From Clostridia bacterium (GTDB lineage: Bacteria > Bacillota > Clostridia > Lachnospirales > Lachnospiraceae), in the NCBI GenBank assembly GCA_021201905.1, contig JAJQEA010000184.1:6803-43106 (forward strand): a DNA stretch of 36,304 nucleotides, in the 5' to 3' direction. The notes beneath the pieces were generated by a model. It saw nothing but the letters and a program-made list of their open reading frames with translations, was not told where the DNA came from and did not search any database. The translations under genes were made by a program, and so were the position numbers. Positions 16,475 through 24,081 of this stretch are shown one piece after another (position 1 is the stretch's first letter; each line of letters starts with the position of its first letter).

Positions 16475-16503
16475 AGCATACACCAATTGAAGCATTCCGT
16501 CAA
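16475..16503 (-). promoter_or_regulatory. Promoter candidate of the aspartate aminotransferase gene
   Basis: Minus strand: TTGACG (16503-16498), a 17-nt spacer, TATGCT (16480-16475). A perfect TATAAT lies 10 nt further on (16470-16465), so two overlapping starts are possible. Confidence 0.5.
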
Positions 16504-16568
16504 TACAAAATTTTCTTATATTGTCAAAAGATATACTTATGTCTTTTTCCATCTGTCTCTATCACAGC

Positions 16569-18017
16569 TTATACATCCCCGCCGGCAAGCAGCTCCCTTA
16601 CAAGCTGGTTCACCATGGACGGATCCGCCTTCCCCTTCATAGCCTTCATGGTCTGGCCCACCAGAAATCCCATGGCCTTTTCCCTGCCGTTCCTGTAATC
16701 CTCAACAGACTGCGGATTGGCAGCCATGACCGCCTTTACGGTGTCCCGCAGGGCGCCCTCGTCCCTTACCACCTTAAGTCCCTTTTCTTCCACATATGCC
16801 TCAGGATCTGCGTCGTGCCTGAATATCTCTTCAAACACGGTTTTTGCAACCGTCCTGTTGATGATGTTGTTTTCCACCATGCGGATAAGGGCAGCCAGAT
16901 GGGAGGGGGAGAACTCCATGTCCTCCGGCTCCATTTCCTGCTCCTTCATCAGGCGCATGGCCTCCACCATAAGCCAGTTGGATGCCTCCTTGGGCCGGCC
17001 GCTCAAGCGGGTGGTCTCCTCAAAGATGTCCGCCATGTGCTTGGAACTGGTGAGAAGCCTGGCATCATACTCAGGAAGCCCGTATTCCTCCTTGTATCGG
17101 ACGATTTTCTCCGTGCGCAGCTCCGGCTGGCGGGCCTTTACCCTGGCAATCCACTCATCGCTTATGACCACCGGCGCCAGGTCGGGATCAGGGAAATACC
17201 TGTAATCCTGGGCATCCTCCTTGGATCGCATGGCCTTGGAGCTCTCCTTGTTGTCGTCCCAGCGCCGCGTCTCCTGGATTACCTTTTTGCCCTCTTCCAG
17301 CAGCTCAATCTGACGCCTGCGCTCCCCCTCTATGGCTCTGGCAATGGCCTTAAAGGAGTTCAGGTTCTTCATCTCGGTCCTGGTGCCAAACTCCGCCGTT
17401 CCTGCCTCTCTCACGGACAGGTTCACGTCCGCTCTCATGGAGCCCTCCTGCAGCTTGCAGTCAGAAGCGCCCAGGTACTGGATGATCAGCCTCAGCTTCT
17501 CCAGGTAGGCTATGACTTCCTCGGCGCTGCGCATATCAGGCTCCGACACAATTTCAATCAGCGGGACTCCGCTGCGGTTATAATCCACCAGGGAACAGTC
17601 CTCCCACTCATCATGGATCAGCTTGCCCGCATCCTCCTCCATGTGGATTTCATGGATTCCCACGCGTTTCTTAAGGCCGGACTCAGTCTCTATGTCCACC
17701 CAGCCGTCGTGGCAGACAGGCAGGTACAGCTGGGATATCTGGTAGTTCTGCGGATTATCCGGATAAAAATAGTTCTTTCTGTCAAATTTGCAGTACTGGT
17801 TAATCTGGCAGTTGGCTGCCAGCCCCACAGCCAGCGCATACTCCACCACCTGCTTATTTAACACAGGCAGGGAGCCCGGCATGCCTGTGCAGACAGGGCA
17901 GGTATGGGTGTTTGGCGCTCCCCCGAACCGGGTGGAACAGCCGCAGAAAATCTTGGTTTTGGTGGCTAGCTCCACATGGACCTCCAGGCCGATAACGGTC
18001 TCATACTGTTTACTCAT
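16569..18017 (-). CDS. gatB: Asp-tRNA(Asn)/Glu-tRNA(Gln) amidotransferase subunit B
   Basis: The 482-aa subunit binds misacylated tRNA and activates the side-chain carboxylate with ATP for amidation. It begins with the family signature YETVIGLEVHVEL, has the zinc-site cysteines CGCS and CPVC (residues about 25-43), and ends with the YqeY/helical tail domain (QTMKAMKGKADPSMVNQLV). Length is standard. The start overlaps the 3' end of gatA by 8 nt, with AGGAGG inside gatA 7 nt upstream, so translation is probably coupled. It is the last gene of aspS-gatC-gatA-gatB. No clear terminator follows. Confidence 0.97.
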   Translation of the reverse strand: MSKQYETVIGLEVHVELATKTKIFCGCSTRFGGAPNTHTCPVCTGMPGSLPVLNKQVVEYALAVGLAANCQINQYCKFDRKNYFYPDNPQNYQISQLYLPVCHDGWVDIETESGLKKRVGIHEIHMEEDAGKLIHDEWEDCSLVDYNRSGVPLIEIVSEPDMRSAEEVIAYLEKLRLIIQYLGASDCKLQEGSMRADVNLSVREAGTAEFGTRTEMKNLNSFKAIARAIEGERRRQIELLEEGKKVIQETRRWDDNKESSKAMRSKEDAQDYRYFPDPDLAPVVISDEWIARVKARQPELRTEKIVRYKEEYGLPEYDARLLTSSKHMADIFEETTRLSGRPKEASNWLMVEAMRLMKEQEMEPEDMEFSPSHLAALIRMVENNIINRTVAKTVFEEIFRHDADPEAYVEEKGLKVVRDEGALRDTVKAVMAANPQSVEDYRNGREKAMGFLVGQTMKAMKGKADPSMVNQLVRELLAGGDV

Positions 18018-19533
18018 GGCTCATCCTCCTCTCTGCCTCCCCCGCCGTGACGCCGGACGGCTCCTTGGCCTCCCCGGCAGCCGCAGGAGGCAGCTTCCAT
18101 TCCCGCGTTTTCTCGTAAGCATAGGCGGCCCGTATGATGTTTTTTTCCTTAAAACAGTCCCCTATGAGCTGCAGTCCAATGGGAAGCCCCTTTGAATCCA
18201 GGCCGCAGGGAAGGCTGATTCCGGGAAGGCCGGCCAGGTTCACGGAAATGGTATAGATATCTCCCAGATACATCTTGAGAGGATCCCCCAGGGACTGGCC
18301 CAGCCACGGAGCTGTTGACGGCGCTGCCGGAGCCAGTATGACGTCATAGGAGGCAAACGCACGGTCAAATTCCTTCTTAATCAGGGCCTTGGTGCGGAGG
18401 GCCTTCAGATAATATGCGTCGTAGTAGCCTGAACTCAGCACAAAGGAGCCCAGCATGATGCGGCGCTTCACCTCCGGCCCGAAGCCAAGGGAACGGCTCT
18501 TTTTGTACATGCTGTGAAGCCCCTCATATTCCGGCGCCCGGTAGCCGTACTTGACACCGTCAAAGCGTGACAGGTTGGAGCTGGCCTCCGCGGAGGCAAT
18601 CACATAGTAGGCGGGTATGGCGTACTCCGCCAGCTTAAGGTCAAAGGTCTCCACAATGGCTCCCTTTTCTCCCAGCACCCTGGCTGCCTCCAGAACAGCG
18701 TCCTTCACCTCCTGGTCCAGCCCCGGTCCAAAGTAGGATTCCGGTATACCGATGCGCATTCCTCTCACATCCTCTGACAGGGCTGAGGTGAAATCACAGT
18801 CACTCCGCTCCATGGATGTGCTGTCCTTGGGGTCGTGGGAAGCCAGAACCTCCAGGACAGCGGCGCAGTCCGACACGTCCTTTGTCACGGGCCCTATCTG
18901 GTCCAGGGACGAGCCATAGGCAATGAGCCCATACCTGGACACGGTCCCGTAGGTGGGCTTGATGCCCGTGACGCCGCAGAAGGAGCTGGGCTGGCGTATG
19001 GAGCCGCCTGTATCAGACCCCAGGGCATAAAAGCATTCCTCGGCAGCCACCGCCGCACAGGAACCGCCGGAGGATCCCCCAGGCGCATGTTCCGTATTCC
19101 ACGGATTTCTGGTAACGCCAAAGGCGGAGGTCTCCGTGGTGCTTCCCATGGCGAATTCATCCATGTTGGTCTTTCCCAGGATAACGGCTCCTGCCTGCTC
19201 CAGGTTGGCAACTGCCTGGGCCGTGTAGGTGGGAATGAAATTTCCCAGTATCCTGGAGCTGCAGGTGGTCCGCATTCCCTCCGTACACAGATTGTCCTTG
19301 ACAGCCACAGGTACTCCGGCCAGAGGCCCCCTAAGCCTTCCCGCCTCAATTTCCGCCTGGACCTTCCCGGCCCGTTCCATGGCCTTTTCTTCATCCACTG
19401 TCACATAGGCATGGATGGATGGCTCCATGGCCCTTATGCGTGCCAGAGATGCCTCCGCGGCCTGGACCGCGGTGATATCCCCTGACTGAATCCTTCTTCC
19501 CAGCTCCAGGGCCGTCATATCTGATATGCTCAT
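18010..19533 (-). CDS. gatA: Asp-tRNA(Asn)/Glu-tRNA(Gln) amidotransferase subunit A
   Basis: This 507-aa amidase-family subunit releases ammonia from glutamine for transfer to Asp-tRNA or Glu-tRNA bound by GatB. The catalytic Ser-cisSer-Lys triad is complete: K79 (AVKDN), S154 (PGGSSGGS) and S178 (SDTGGS), the same numbers as in S. aureus GatA. A slightly extended C-terminal tail (PPAAAGEAKEPSG...) is rich in Ala/Glu. AGGAGG 9 nt upstream supports ATG 19533. It follows gatC by 13 bp and overlaps gatB by 8 nt. Confidence 0.97.
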   Translation of the reverse strand: MSISDMTALELGRRIQSGDITAVQAAEASLARIRAMEPSIHAYVTVDEEKAMERAGKVQAEIEAGRLRGPLAGVPVAVKDNLCTEGMRTTCSSRILGNFIPTYTAQAVANLEQAGAVILGKTNMDEFAMGSTTETSAFGVTRNPWNTEHAPGGSSGGSCAAVAAEECFYALGSDTGGSIRQPSSFCGVTGIKPTYGTVSRYGLIAYGSSLDQIGPVTKDVSDCAAVLEVLASHDPKDSTSMERSDCDFTSALSEDVRGMRIGIPESYFGPGLDQEVKDAVLEAARVLGEKGAIVETFDLKLAEYAIPAYYVIASAEASSNLSRFDGVKYGYRAPEYEGLHSMYKKSRSLGFGPEVKRRIMLGSFVLSSGYYDAYYLKALRTKALIKKEFDRAFASYDVILAPAAPSTAPWLGQSLGDPLKMYLGDIYTISVNLAGLPGISLPCGLDSKGLPIGLQLIGDCFKEKNIIRAAYAYEKTREWKLPPAAAGEAKEPSGVTAGEAERRMSHE

Positions 19534-19546
19534 GTTCCCATTCCTC

Positions 19547-19840
19547 CTACTCTACCGTCTTAGGCACTTTGAATGCTCCGTCCTTTTGCTGGGGTGCGTT
19601 GGACAGGATCTGGTCTCTCTGGTCCGCGCCCGTGACCACATCCTCCCGGAACACGTTATTCACCGGAAATACGTGGGACATGGGCTCCACGCCCTGTGTG
19701 TCCAGTTCATTTAACTTATCGATATAATCCAACATCCGCCCCATATCCTTCTTTGCCTCCTCCTTTTCCTCCGGTGAAAGCTCCAGCTTGGCCAGGATGC
19801 CTACATACTCGATTGTCTCGTCACTTATGATATTTGCCAT
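19547..19840 (-). CDS. gatC: Asp-tRNA(Asn)/Glu-tRNA(Gln) amidotransferase subunit C
   Basis: The 97-aa subunit wraps around and stabilises the GatA-GatB pair. It shows the usual GatC pattern: [19 protein letters not shown] at the N-terminus, [22 protein letters not shown] in the middle, and [20 protein letters not shown] with a final FKVPKTVE. Start ATG 19840 has GAGAGGAG upstream. It lies between aspS (33-bp gap) and gatA (13-bp gap) in a continuous operon. Confidence 0.95.
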   Translation of the reverse strand: MANIISDETIEYVGILAKLELSPEEKEEAKKDMGRMLDYIDKLNELDTQGVEPMSHVFPVNNVFREDVVTGADQRDQILSNAPQQKDGAFKVPKTVE

Positions 19841-19873
19841 GATTTCCTGCTCCTCTCAGTCATTTTCCTGTTC

Positions 19874-21205
19874 CTATGGCTCCAGTCTGGTCACATCTCT
19901 CGGGAACAGGGATGCCTCCCTCACATTCTGCTCATCCAGGAGCCTCATGGTAAGGCGCTCCAGCCCAATGCCCAGTCCGCCGTGGGGCGGCATGCCGTAT
20001 TTGAAAATCATAAGATAGGAAGCAATGTCCTCCGGATCCATGCCCCGCTTTTCCATCTTGGCTGTGATTTCCCTGTAGTCGTGAATCCTCTGCCCGCCGG
20101 TGGTCACCTCCAGCCCCCGGAACAGCAGGTCAAAGCTCAGCGTGAATTTGGGGTCCTCCGGGTCATCCATGGCGTAGAAGGGCCGTTTTTTGGAAGGGTA
20201 ATGTGTGACGAACACAAAATCGCTTCCATACTCTTCCTGGAAATACCGTCCTATGAGCAGCTCCTCCTCCGGCTCCAAATCATAGGGATTGCGTATCTTC
20301 CTGTTGTATTTTCTTGAAACAAGCTCCTTTGCCTGGTCAAACCGGACCGCCGGAATCCGTCCCACCTCCGGCAGGGTCACTCCCAGCATATCCAGCTCCT
20401 TCTTATACTCCTGTTCCAGAAGTCTCATGACATACTGGAGCATTCCCGTCTCCATATCCATCACATCCCGGAAGCTGTCGATATAACCCATCTCGAAATC
20501 CAGGCTGGTGTATTCGTTGAGATGGCGGGTGGTATTGTGCTTTTCTGCCCGGAACACAGGAGCCGCCTCAAACACCCTGTCATATACGCCCACCATGGTC
20601 TGTTTGTAAAACTGCGGGCTCTGTCCCAGCTCCGCCTTCTTATTAAAATACTCCAGCTTAAATACGTTGGAGCCTCCCTCCGCTCCTCTGGCCACGATTT
20701 TAGGGGGGCGTATCTCCGTAAAGTTCTGGCTTAAAAGATAGTCCCGAAATCCCCTTTCAATGCCTTCCTGAATCTTGAATTTGGCCCGCTCCCGCACATT
20801 TCGCAGGGAGATGGGGCGCAGGGTAAGCTTTATCTCCAGGGATGTGTTCAGCTTCCATTTGCTGACGGCCAGGGGCAGGGGCTCCGCGGGCCGGGACAGC
20901 ACCCGGATTTCCTTCAGCCTTATCTCAAAGCCCTGGGGCGCCCGTTCCTCGGCCCTCACAACCCCCATCACCTCCACGGCGCTCTCTTCCTTCAATTCCC
21001 TGATGTCAAAATCCGTAACCCCCGCCTCATATACACACTGCACCAGCCCGCCGGACTTGCGCAGGATGACAAAGGCCACCTCGCCCATATGGCGTATGGT
21101 ATGAACCGCCCCGTTCATCCGTATTTCCTTCCCCTGGTATTCCCCTTCAAGCACTTCCCTGATATCCAGGACCCTTTTCTCCTTGACTCCGCATACAAAT
21201 TCCAT
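19874..21205 (-). CDS. aspS: Aspartate--tRNA(Asp/Asn) ligase, archaeal-type, probably non-discriminating
   Basis: This 443-aa class IIb synthetase is of the short archaeal/eukaryal type (AspS2), lacking the GAD insertion of the roughly 590-aa bacterial AspRS. It has the OB-fold anticodon domain (about residues 20-105), motif 2 FRAEKHNTTRHLNE and motif 3 GGLGIGLERLTM. His35 (GAVHTIR) and Pro90 (ERAPQGFEI) occupy the positions where the tRNA(Asp)-specific Thermococcus enzyme has Trp26 and Lys85; that pair marks non-discriminating enzymes. It would therefore charge Asp onto both tRNA(Asp) and tRNA(Asn), the latter then amidated by the adjoining GatCAB. Expression is under a T-box leader. GAGGAG lies 8 nt before ATG 21205. 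Confidence 0.93.
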   Translation of the reverse strand: MEFVCGVKEKRVLDIREVLEGEYQGKEIRMNGAVHTIRHMGEVAFVILRKSGGLVQCVYEAGVTDFDIRELKEESAVEVMGVVRAEERAPQGFEIRLKEIRVLSRPAEPLPLAVSKWKLNTSLEIKLTLRPISLRNVRERAKFKIQEGIERGFRDYLLSQNFTEIRPPKIVARGAEGGSNVFKLEYFNKKAELGQSPQFYKQTMVGVYDRVFEAAPVFRAEKHNTTRHLNEYTSLDFEMGYIDSFRDVMDMETGMLQYVMRLLEQEYKKELDMLGVTLPEVGRIPAVRFDQAKELVSRKYNRKIRNPYDLEPEEELLIGRYFQEEYGSDFVFVTHYPSKKRPFYAMDDPEDPKFTLSFDLLFRGLEVTTGGQRIHDYREITAKMEKRGMDPEDIASYLMIFKYGMPPHGGLGIGLERLTMRLLDEQNVREASLFPRDVTRLEP

Positions 21206-21324
21206 GGCACTCTCTCCTCGCTATGAGCACTTGACATCTGTATTGTAGATGTCTAGTACAAACTGGATTTCGGTTCCGGTTGGTTTTCTTTTCTATGGAC
21301 ATAAGCCGGCTGTCTGGTCCACAA

Positions 21325-21650
21325 ATAAAAAACGCCCCGGAACACAGTAACTGCATTCCGGGACGGGATTAAATTCAGACATTTCCCGCGGTACCACCCG
21401 CATTGAGACCTGGTCCCGCAGCAAACTTCCCTGCTGTTCCAGCTCCCCTCTCTATGTACGTAACGTGTACAACGGATATACCTACTATCAGCCCTCCTCT
21501 GCCCCGCATCCTCCGGTTCAGTCCCAGACCGCTTCGATATACCAGCTCCAGAGTGTTCCCTCAGCCCAGTCCTGCCCGGCGGCGCTCTCAGTCGGTGACG
21601 CCCCCTTCCTGTCACATTTCTCAGGCCAGAGTCTCTTTCATTGCTGTTGA
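21325..21650 (-). promoter_or_regulatory. T-box leader of the aspS-gatCAB operon
   Basis: The canonical T-box sequence (minus AATGCGGGTGGTACCGCGGG, 21404-21385) is followed by a terminator hairpin and T-run at 21366-21327. Stem I starts at 21646: CAGC-AATGAA-AGAG (21646-21633) pairs with CTCT-GGA-GCTG (21553-21543), giving the K-turn geometry seen in glyQS leaders. By that alignment the specifier triplet directly before A-CTCT is AAC (21557-21555), an Asn codon. The preceding G makes it GAAC, so a Glu codon (GAA) overlaps it. Uncharged tRNA pairing would stabilise the antiterminator and turn the operon on. Confidence 0.9.
21327..21366 (-). terminator. Intrinsic terminator of the T-box leader
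   Basis: Minus strand: CCGGAA pairs with TTCCGG, with CAG/CTG further pairing inside and CG/CG outside, followed by six T (21332-21327). It competes with the antiterminator that uses the T-box sequence. Confidence 0.85.
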
Positions 21651-21663
21651 TTATTTATTTACT

Positions 21664-21692
21664 AAAATAGTACATCGCTGATTCAAAGTCAA
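21664..21692 (-). promoter_or_regulatory. Promoter of the aspS-gatCAB operon
   Basis: Minus strand: TTGACT (21692-21687), a 17-nt spacer, TATTTT (21669-21664). It would start transcription about 10 nt before stem I of the T-box, leaving a leader of about 450 nt. Confidence 0.7.
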
Positions 21693-21727
21693 GGGTAAAT
21701 GTTTCTCCGGGATGAATTTTAGATAAT

Positions 21728-21756
21728 TTGACAATAATTCTTCTCATGTCTGAATA
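21728..21756 (+). promoter_or_regulatory. Promoter candidate of the ferritin-like gene, with a palindrome
   Basis: A consensus TTGACA (21728-21733) is followed after 17 nt by TGAATA (21751-21756). Just downstream is the palindrome ATTGTGACAAT (21760-21770), at about the transcription start, a possible operator. The gene start is 135 bp away, leaving a long leader. Confidence 0.45.
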
Positions 21757-21799
21757 TTTATTGTGACAATTGAAAGAGTCTGCCGCCATCCCACGAAAC

Positions 21800-21821
21800 G
21801 GCCGGAAAGCAGGCACCGGCC
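21800..21821 (+). promoter_or_regulatory. Leader hairpin upstream of the ferritin-like gene
   Basis: GGCCGG (21800-21805) pairs with CCGGCC (21816-21821) around a 10-nt loop, followed within 10 nt by a run of five T at 21829-21833. It resembles a weak intrinsic terminator, so it may be an attenuator in the leader. Confidence 0.35.
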
Positions 21822-21890
21822 TGTCATATTTTTGCTCCGTCTGGCATAAACTGCAATATGGAACCTACTATACACATAAAGGAGCTCATG

Positions 21891-22406
21891 ATGCTATCCA
21901 TCCATGATTTTCAGTATTCCTCCGATGCACCCTATCCGCCCATCAGGGCAGAATCCGGGAATCCGGCCTATGCAAGGGTGATGTTGGACAACATAGGCGG
22001 CAACAATTCAGAGATGTCCGCCATATCCCTCTACGTCTTCAACCATCTGATGACCGGATACAATCCCGATGTCAGCGCCGTGTTCCACAAGGTCAGCATC
22101 GTGGAAATGCACCACCTGGAAATATTCGGAAAATTAGTCCTGCAGCTGGGGGAGGAACCGCGGCTGTGGACCCAGCACGGATGCAAGAAGATATACTGGT
22201 CCCCCAGCTGCAACCAGTATCCCGGAGAGCTGCGGACCCTGATGCGCAACGTCATCGACGGGGAAAAGGCGGCCATCAGCAAATACCAGCACCAGATTTC
22301 CTACATACGGGATGAAAATATCGCCGAAAACTTAAGGCGCATTATCCTGGACGAACGGCTGCATGTGGAGATATTTGAAAAGGTGTACGGGGAATATTGT
22401 TCCTGA
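21891..22406 (+). CDS. Ferritin-like di-iron protein (rubrerythrin/ferritin superfamily)
   Basis: The 171-aa protein has the four-helix ferritin-like metal pattern: E41, E72-x-x-H75 (EMHH), E125 and E155-x-x-H158 (ERLH), two ExxH motifs each paired with a lone Glu. This predicts a di-iron (or di-manganese) site for peroxide or iron handling. No rubredoxin cysteines are fused to it; the only cysteines are C98, C107 and C170. Start: two adjacent ATGs at 21888 and 21891 follow AAAGGAG, and the second has the better 6-nt spacing. The upstream in-frame ATG at 21858 lacks a ribosome-binding site. It converges on the rubredoxin-GltB gene with only 6 bp between stop codons. The exact subfamily is uncertain. 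Confidence 0.75.
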   Translation: MLSIHDFQYSSDAPYPPIRAESGNPAYARVMLDNIGGNNSEMSAISLYVFNHLMTGYNPDVSAVFHKVSIVEMHHLEIFGKLVLQLGEEPRLWTQHGCKKIYWSPSCNQYPGELRTLMRNVIDGEKAAISKYQHQISYIRDENIAENLRRIILDERLHVEIFEKVYGEYCS

Positions 22407-22412
22407 CCACCC

Positions 22413-23885
22413 TTACGCATGGCGTATGTTGGTAAACTCCGATATCTCCCTGCTGATTGTGCACAAATCCTCCACATCCATATCGTGAATGTTGTCATGC
22501 CCCGTAATCCTGGCAAATGTCTTGATCTCCTCCAGGGATACCCTGAGGAAATTAGCCACTCTCTGCGCAGCCGCGTCCTCCTTAAAGCGGCTGCGCAGCT
22601 TTTCATCCTGGGTCGCCACGCCCACGGGACACATTCCGGTGCCGCATATGCGGTACTGCTGGCAGGCGGCCGCCATCAGCGCCGCCGAGGCAATGGCCAC
22701 CGCGTCCGCGCCCATAGCCAGCGCCTTTGCAAAATCAGAGGATACCCGCAGGCCGCCCGTTATCACCAGCTGGGCGCTGCATCCTGTCTGGTCCAGGTAT
22801 TTCCTGGCCCTATAGAGGGCATAAATCGTGGGAACGCTGGTGGAATCCCTGATAATCTTAGGGCTGGCTCCGGTAGCCCCTCCCCTTCCATCTATGGTAA
22901 TAAAGTCCGGTCCGGCATAGACGCAGAATTCCAAATCCTTCTCTATCCTTCCCGCCGCAATCTTGATGCCGATGGGCCGTCCGCCGGAAACCAGGCGCAG
23001 CCTGTCCACCAGGGCCTTCAAATCCTCTTTTGTGTCAATGCCCGGGAAACGCGACGGACTGATGACGTCCTGTCCCAAAGGCTTATTCCTTATGGCAGCG
23101 ATCTCCGGCGTCACCTTGCCTCCGGGCAGGTGGCCTCCCATGCCCGGCTTTGTGCCCTGACCGATTTTTATTTCAATGGCGTCCGCTTCCCTCAGATTCT
23201 CATCCGTCACACTGTACTGGTTGGGAACATATTCAAATATATACTTGTAGGCAGCCGCCTTCTCCTCCGGCAGAATGCCTCCCTCACCGGAACACATGGC
23301 TGTGCGCGCCATGGCGCTTCCCCTGGACAGCGCTGTCTTTGTCTCCCTGGAAAGGGCGCCAAAGGACATGTGTGAAATATAAACCGGATGGTCCAGCACC
23401 ATGGGCTTCGCCGCATGTTTTCCTATAATGGTTTCTGTCTTTACCGGGGCGTGTTCATCAAGGGGCATGGGATTCAGCTGGGCCCCCAGAAACAGGATGT
23501 CGTCCCAGCCCGGCATGGGCATCTGGGTTCCCATGGCAGCAAGGATGGACTGTCCCTTCACAGCCATCTCATGAATCTCGTCCATATAGCGGGCGCCGGT
23601 CTGGGTCCTGGCATACTCAGGGTCATAGGATTTTGCTTCCCCTGTGCTGCCTCCGCAGTCTTTGCATGTTTTCCCTGTCTCCTGCTTTTTAATGGACTCC
23701 TGCTTTTTAACAGGCCCATCCTTCTCCCTGTCCGGAGCCGTTCCTTCCCCTGTTCCATCCTCTGCCCTCACCAGCTTGTCGGCCGTGACCATGCACACGG
23801 GACAGACCTTTAAGCCGGTTACCGGTACCCCCTCCTTTTCCTCATCATAAATAGAACCACAGAATCTGCAACGGTATACTGCCAT
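22413..23885 (-). CDS. Rubredoxin-domain glutamate synthase-like protein (GltB FMN domain)
   Basis: The 490-aa protein fuses an N-terminal rubredoxin-like domain (C6-x2-C9 and C28-x2-C31) through a charged linker holding a third CxxC (C74, C77) to the FMN-binding synthase domain of GltB. FMN/2-oxoglutarate-site motifs (HMSFGALS, GQGTKPGMGGHLPG, GGRPIGIKIA, DGRGGATGASP) are present. Near the C-terminus CQQYRICGTGMCPVG gives C-x5-C-x4-C, the 3Fe-4S ligand spacing of glutamate synthase. There is no glutaminase domain. It could take electrons from a rubredoxin partner for ammonia- or glutamine-linked glutamate formation, but the substrate is unproven. GGGGG about 8 nt before ATG 23885 supports the start. 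Confidence 0.88.
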   Translation of the reverse strand: MAVYRCRFCGSIYDEEKEGVPVTGLKVCPVCMVTADKLVRAEDGTGEGTAPDREKDGPVKKQESIKKQETGKTCKDCGGSTGEAKSYDPEYARTQTGARYMDEIHEMAVKGQSILAAMGTQMPMPGWDDILFLGAQLNPMPLDEHAPVKTETIIGKHAAKPMVLDHPVYISHMSFGALSRETKTALSRGSAMARTAMCSGEGGILPEEKAAAYKYIFEYVPNQYSVTDENLREADAIEIKIGQGTKPGMGGHLPGGKVTPEIAAIRNKPLGQDVISPSRFPGIDTKEDLKALVDRLRLVSGGRPIGIKIAAGRIEKDLEFCVYAGPDFITIDGRGGATGASPKIIRDSTSVPTIYALYRARKYLDQTGCSAQLVITGGLRVSSDFAKALAMGADAVAIASAALMAAACQQYRICGTGMCPVGVATQDEKLRSRFKEDAAAQRVANFLRVSLEEIKTFARITGHDNIHDMDVEDLCTISREISEFTNIRHA

Positions 23886-23920
23886 TATGTTTCCCCCTTC
23901 TCTTGATTTTCATCAATAAT

Positions 23921-23933
23921 AGTAATTATTACT
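23921..23933. promoter_or_regulatory. Palindrome upstream of the rubredoxin-GltB gene
   Basis: AGTAATTATTACT is a perfect 13-bp palindrome 36 bp before the start codon at 23885, overlapping the probable -10 (TAATAA on the minus strand; a TTGATT -35 lies 18 nt upstream). The same AGTAA half-site recurs inside the divergent MATE promoter (24020-24035). Confidence 0.4.
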
Positions 23934-23986
23934 GTTTTAAATATAACACAATCAACGCCCAATGTCCAGCATTTTATCCCCCATAA

Positions 23987-24044
23987 GTCATTCTATATGT
24001 CGTTCCATATGTCATTGACTTACTGTTATAAGTAATGTTACAAT
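23987..24044 (+). promoter_or_regulatory. MATE gene promoter with three 12-bp direct repeats and a spacer palindrome
   Basis: Promoter: TTGACT (24015-24020), an 18-nt spacer, TACAAT (24039-24044). The spacer is filled by an inverted repeat, TTACT...AGTAA (24020-24035). Three 12-bp units GTCATTCTATAT, GTCGTTCCATAT and GTCATTGACTTA run head to tail from 23987 to 24022 and enter the -35. The layout suggests a regulator that bends or unwinds the promoter. Confidence 0.55.
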
Positions 24045-24081
24045 ATCTTTTATGCACAAACGAGAAAGGAAGTCGCACTAC

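Noticed and set aside
16521..17861. A 446-aa open frame antisense to gatB
   Set aside because: gatB is certain, and the antisense frame lacks recognisable domains; it is a by-product of GC-rich third positions.
21565..21575. GAC (Asp) as the T-box specifier
   Set aside because: GAC occurs in GGACTGG, but the K-turn base pairing places AAC, not GAC, directly before the conserved A-CTCT segment.
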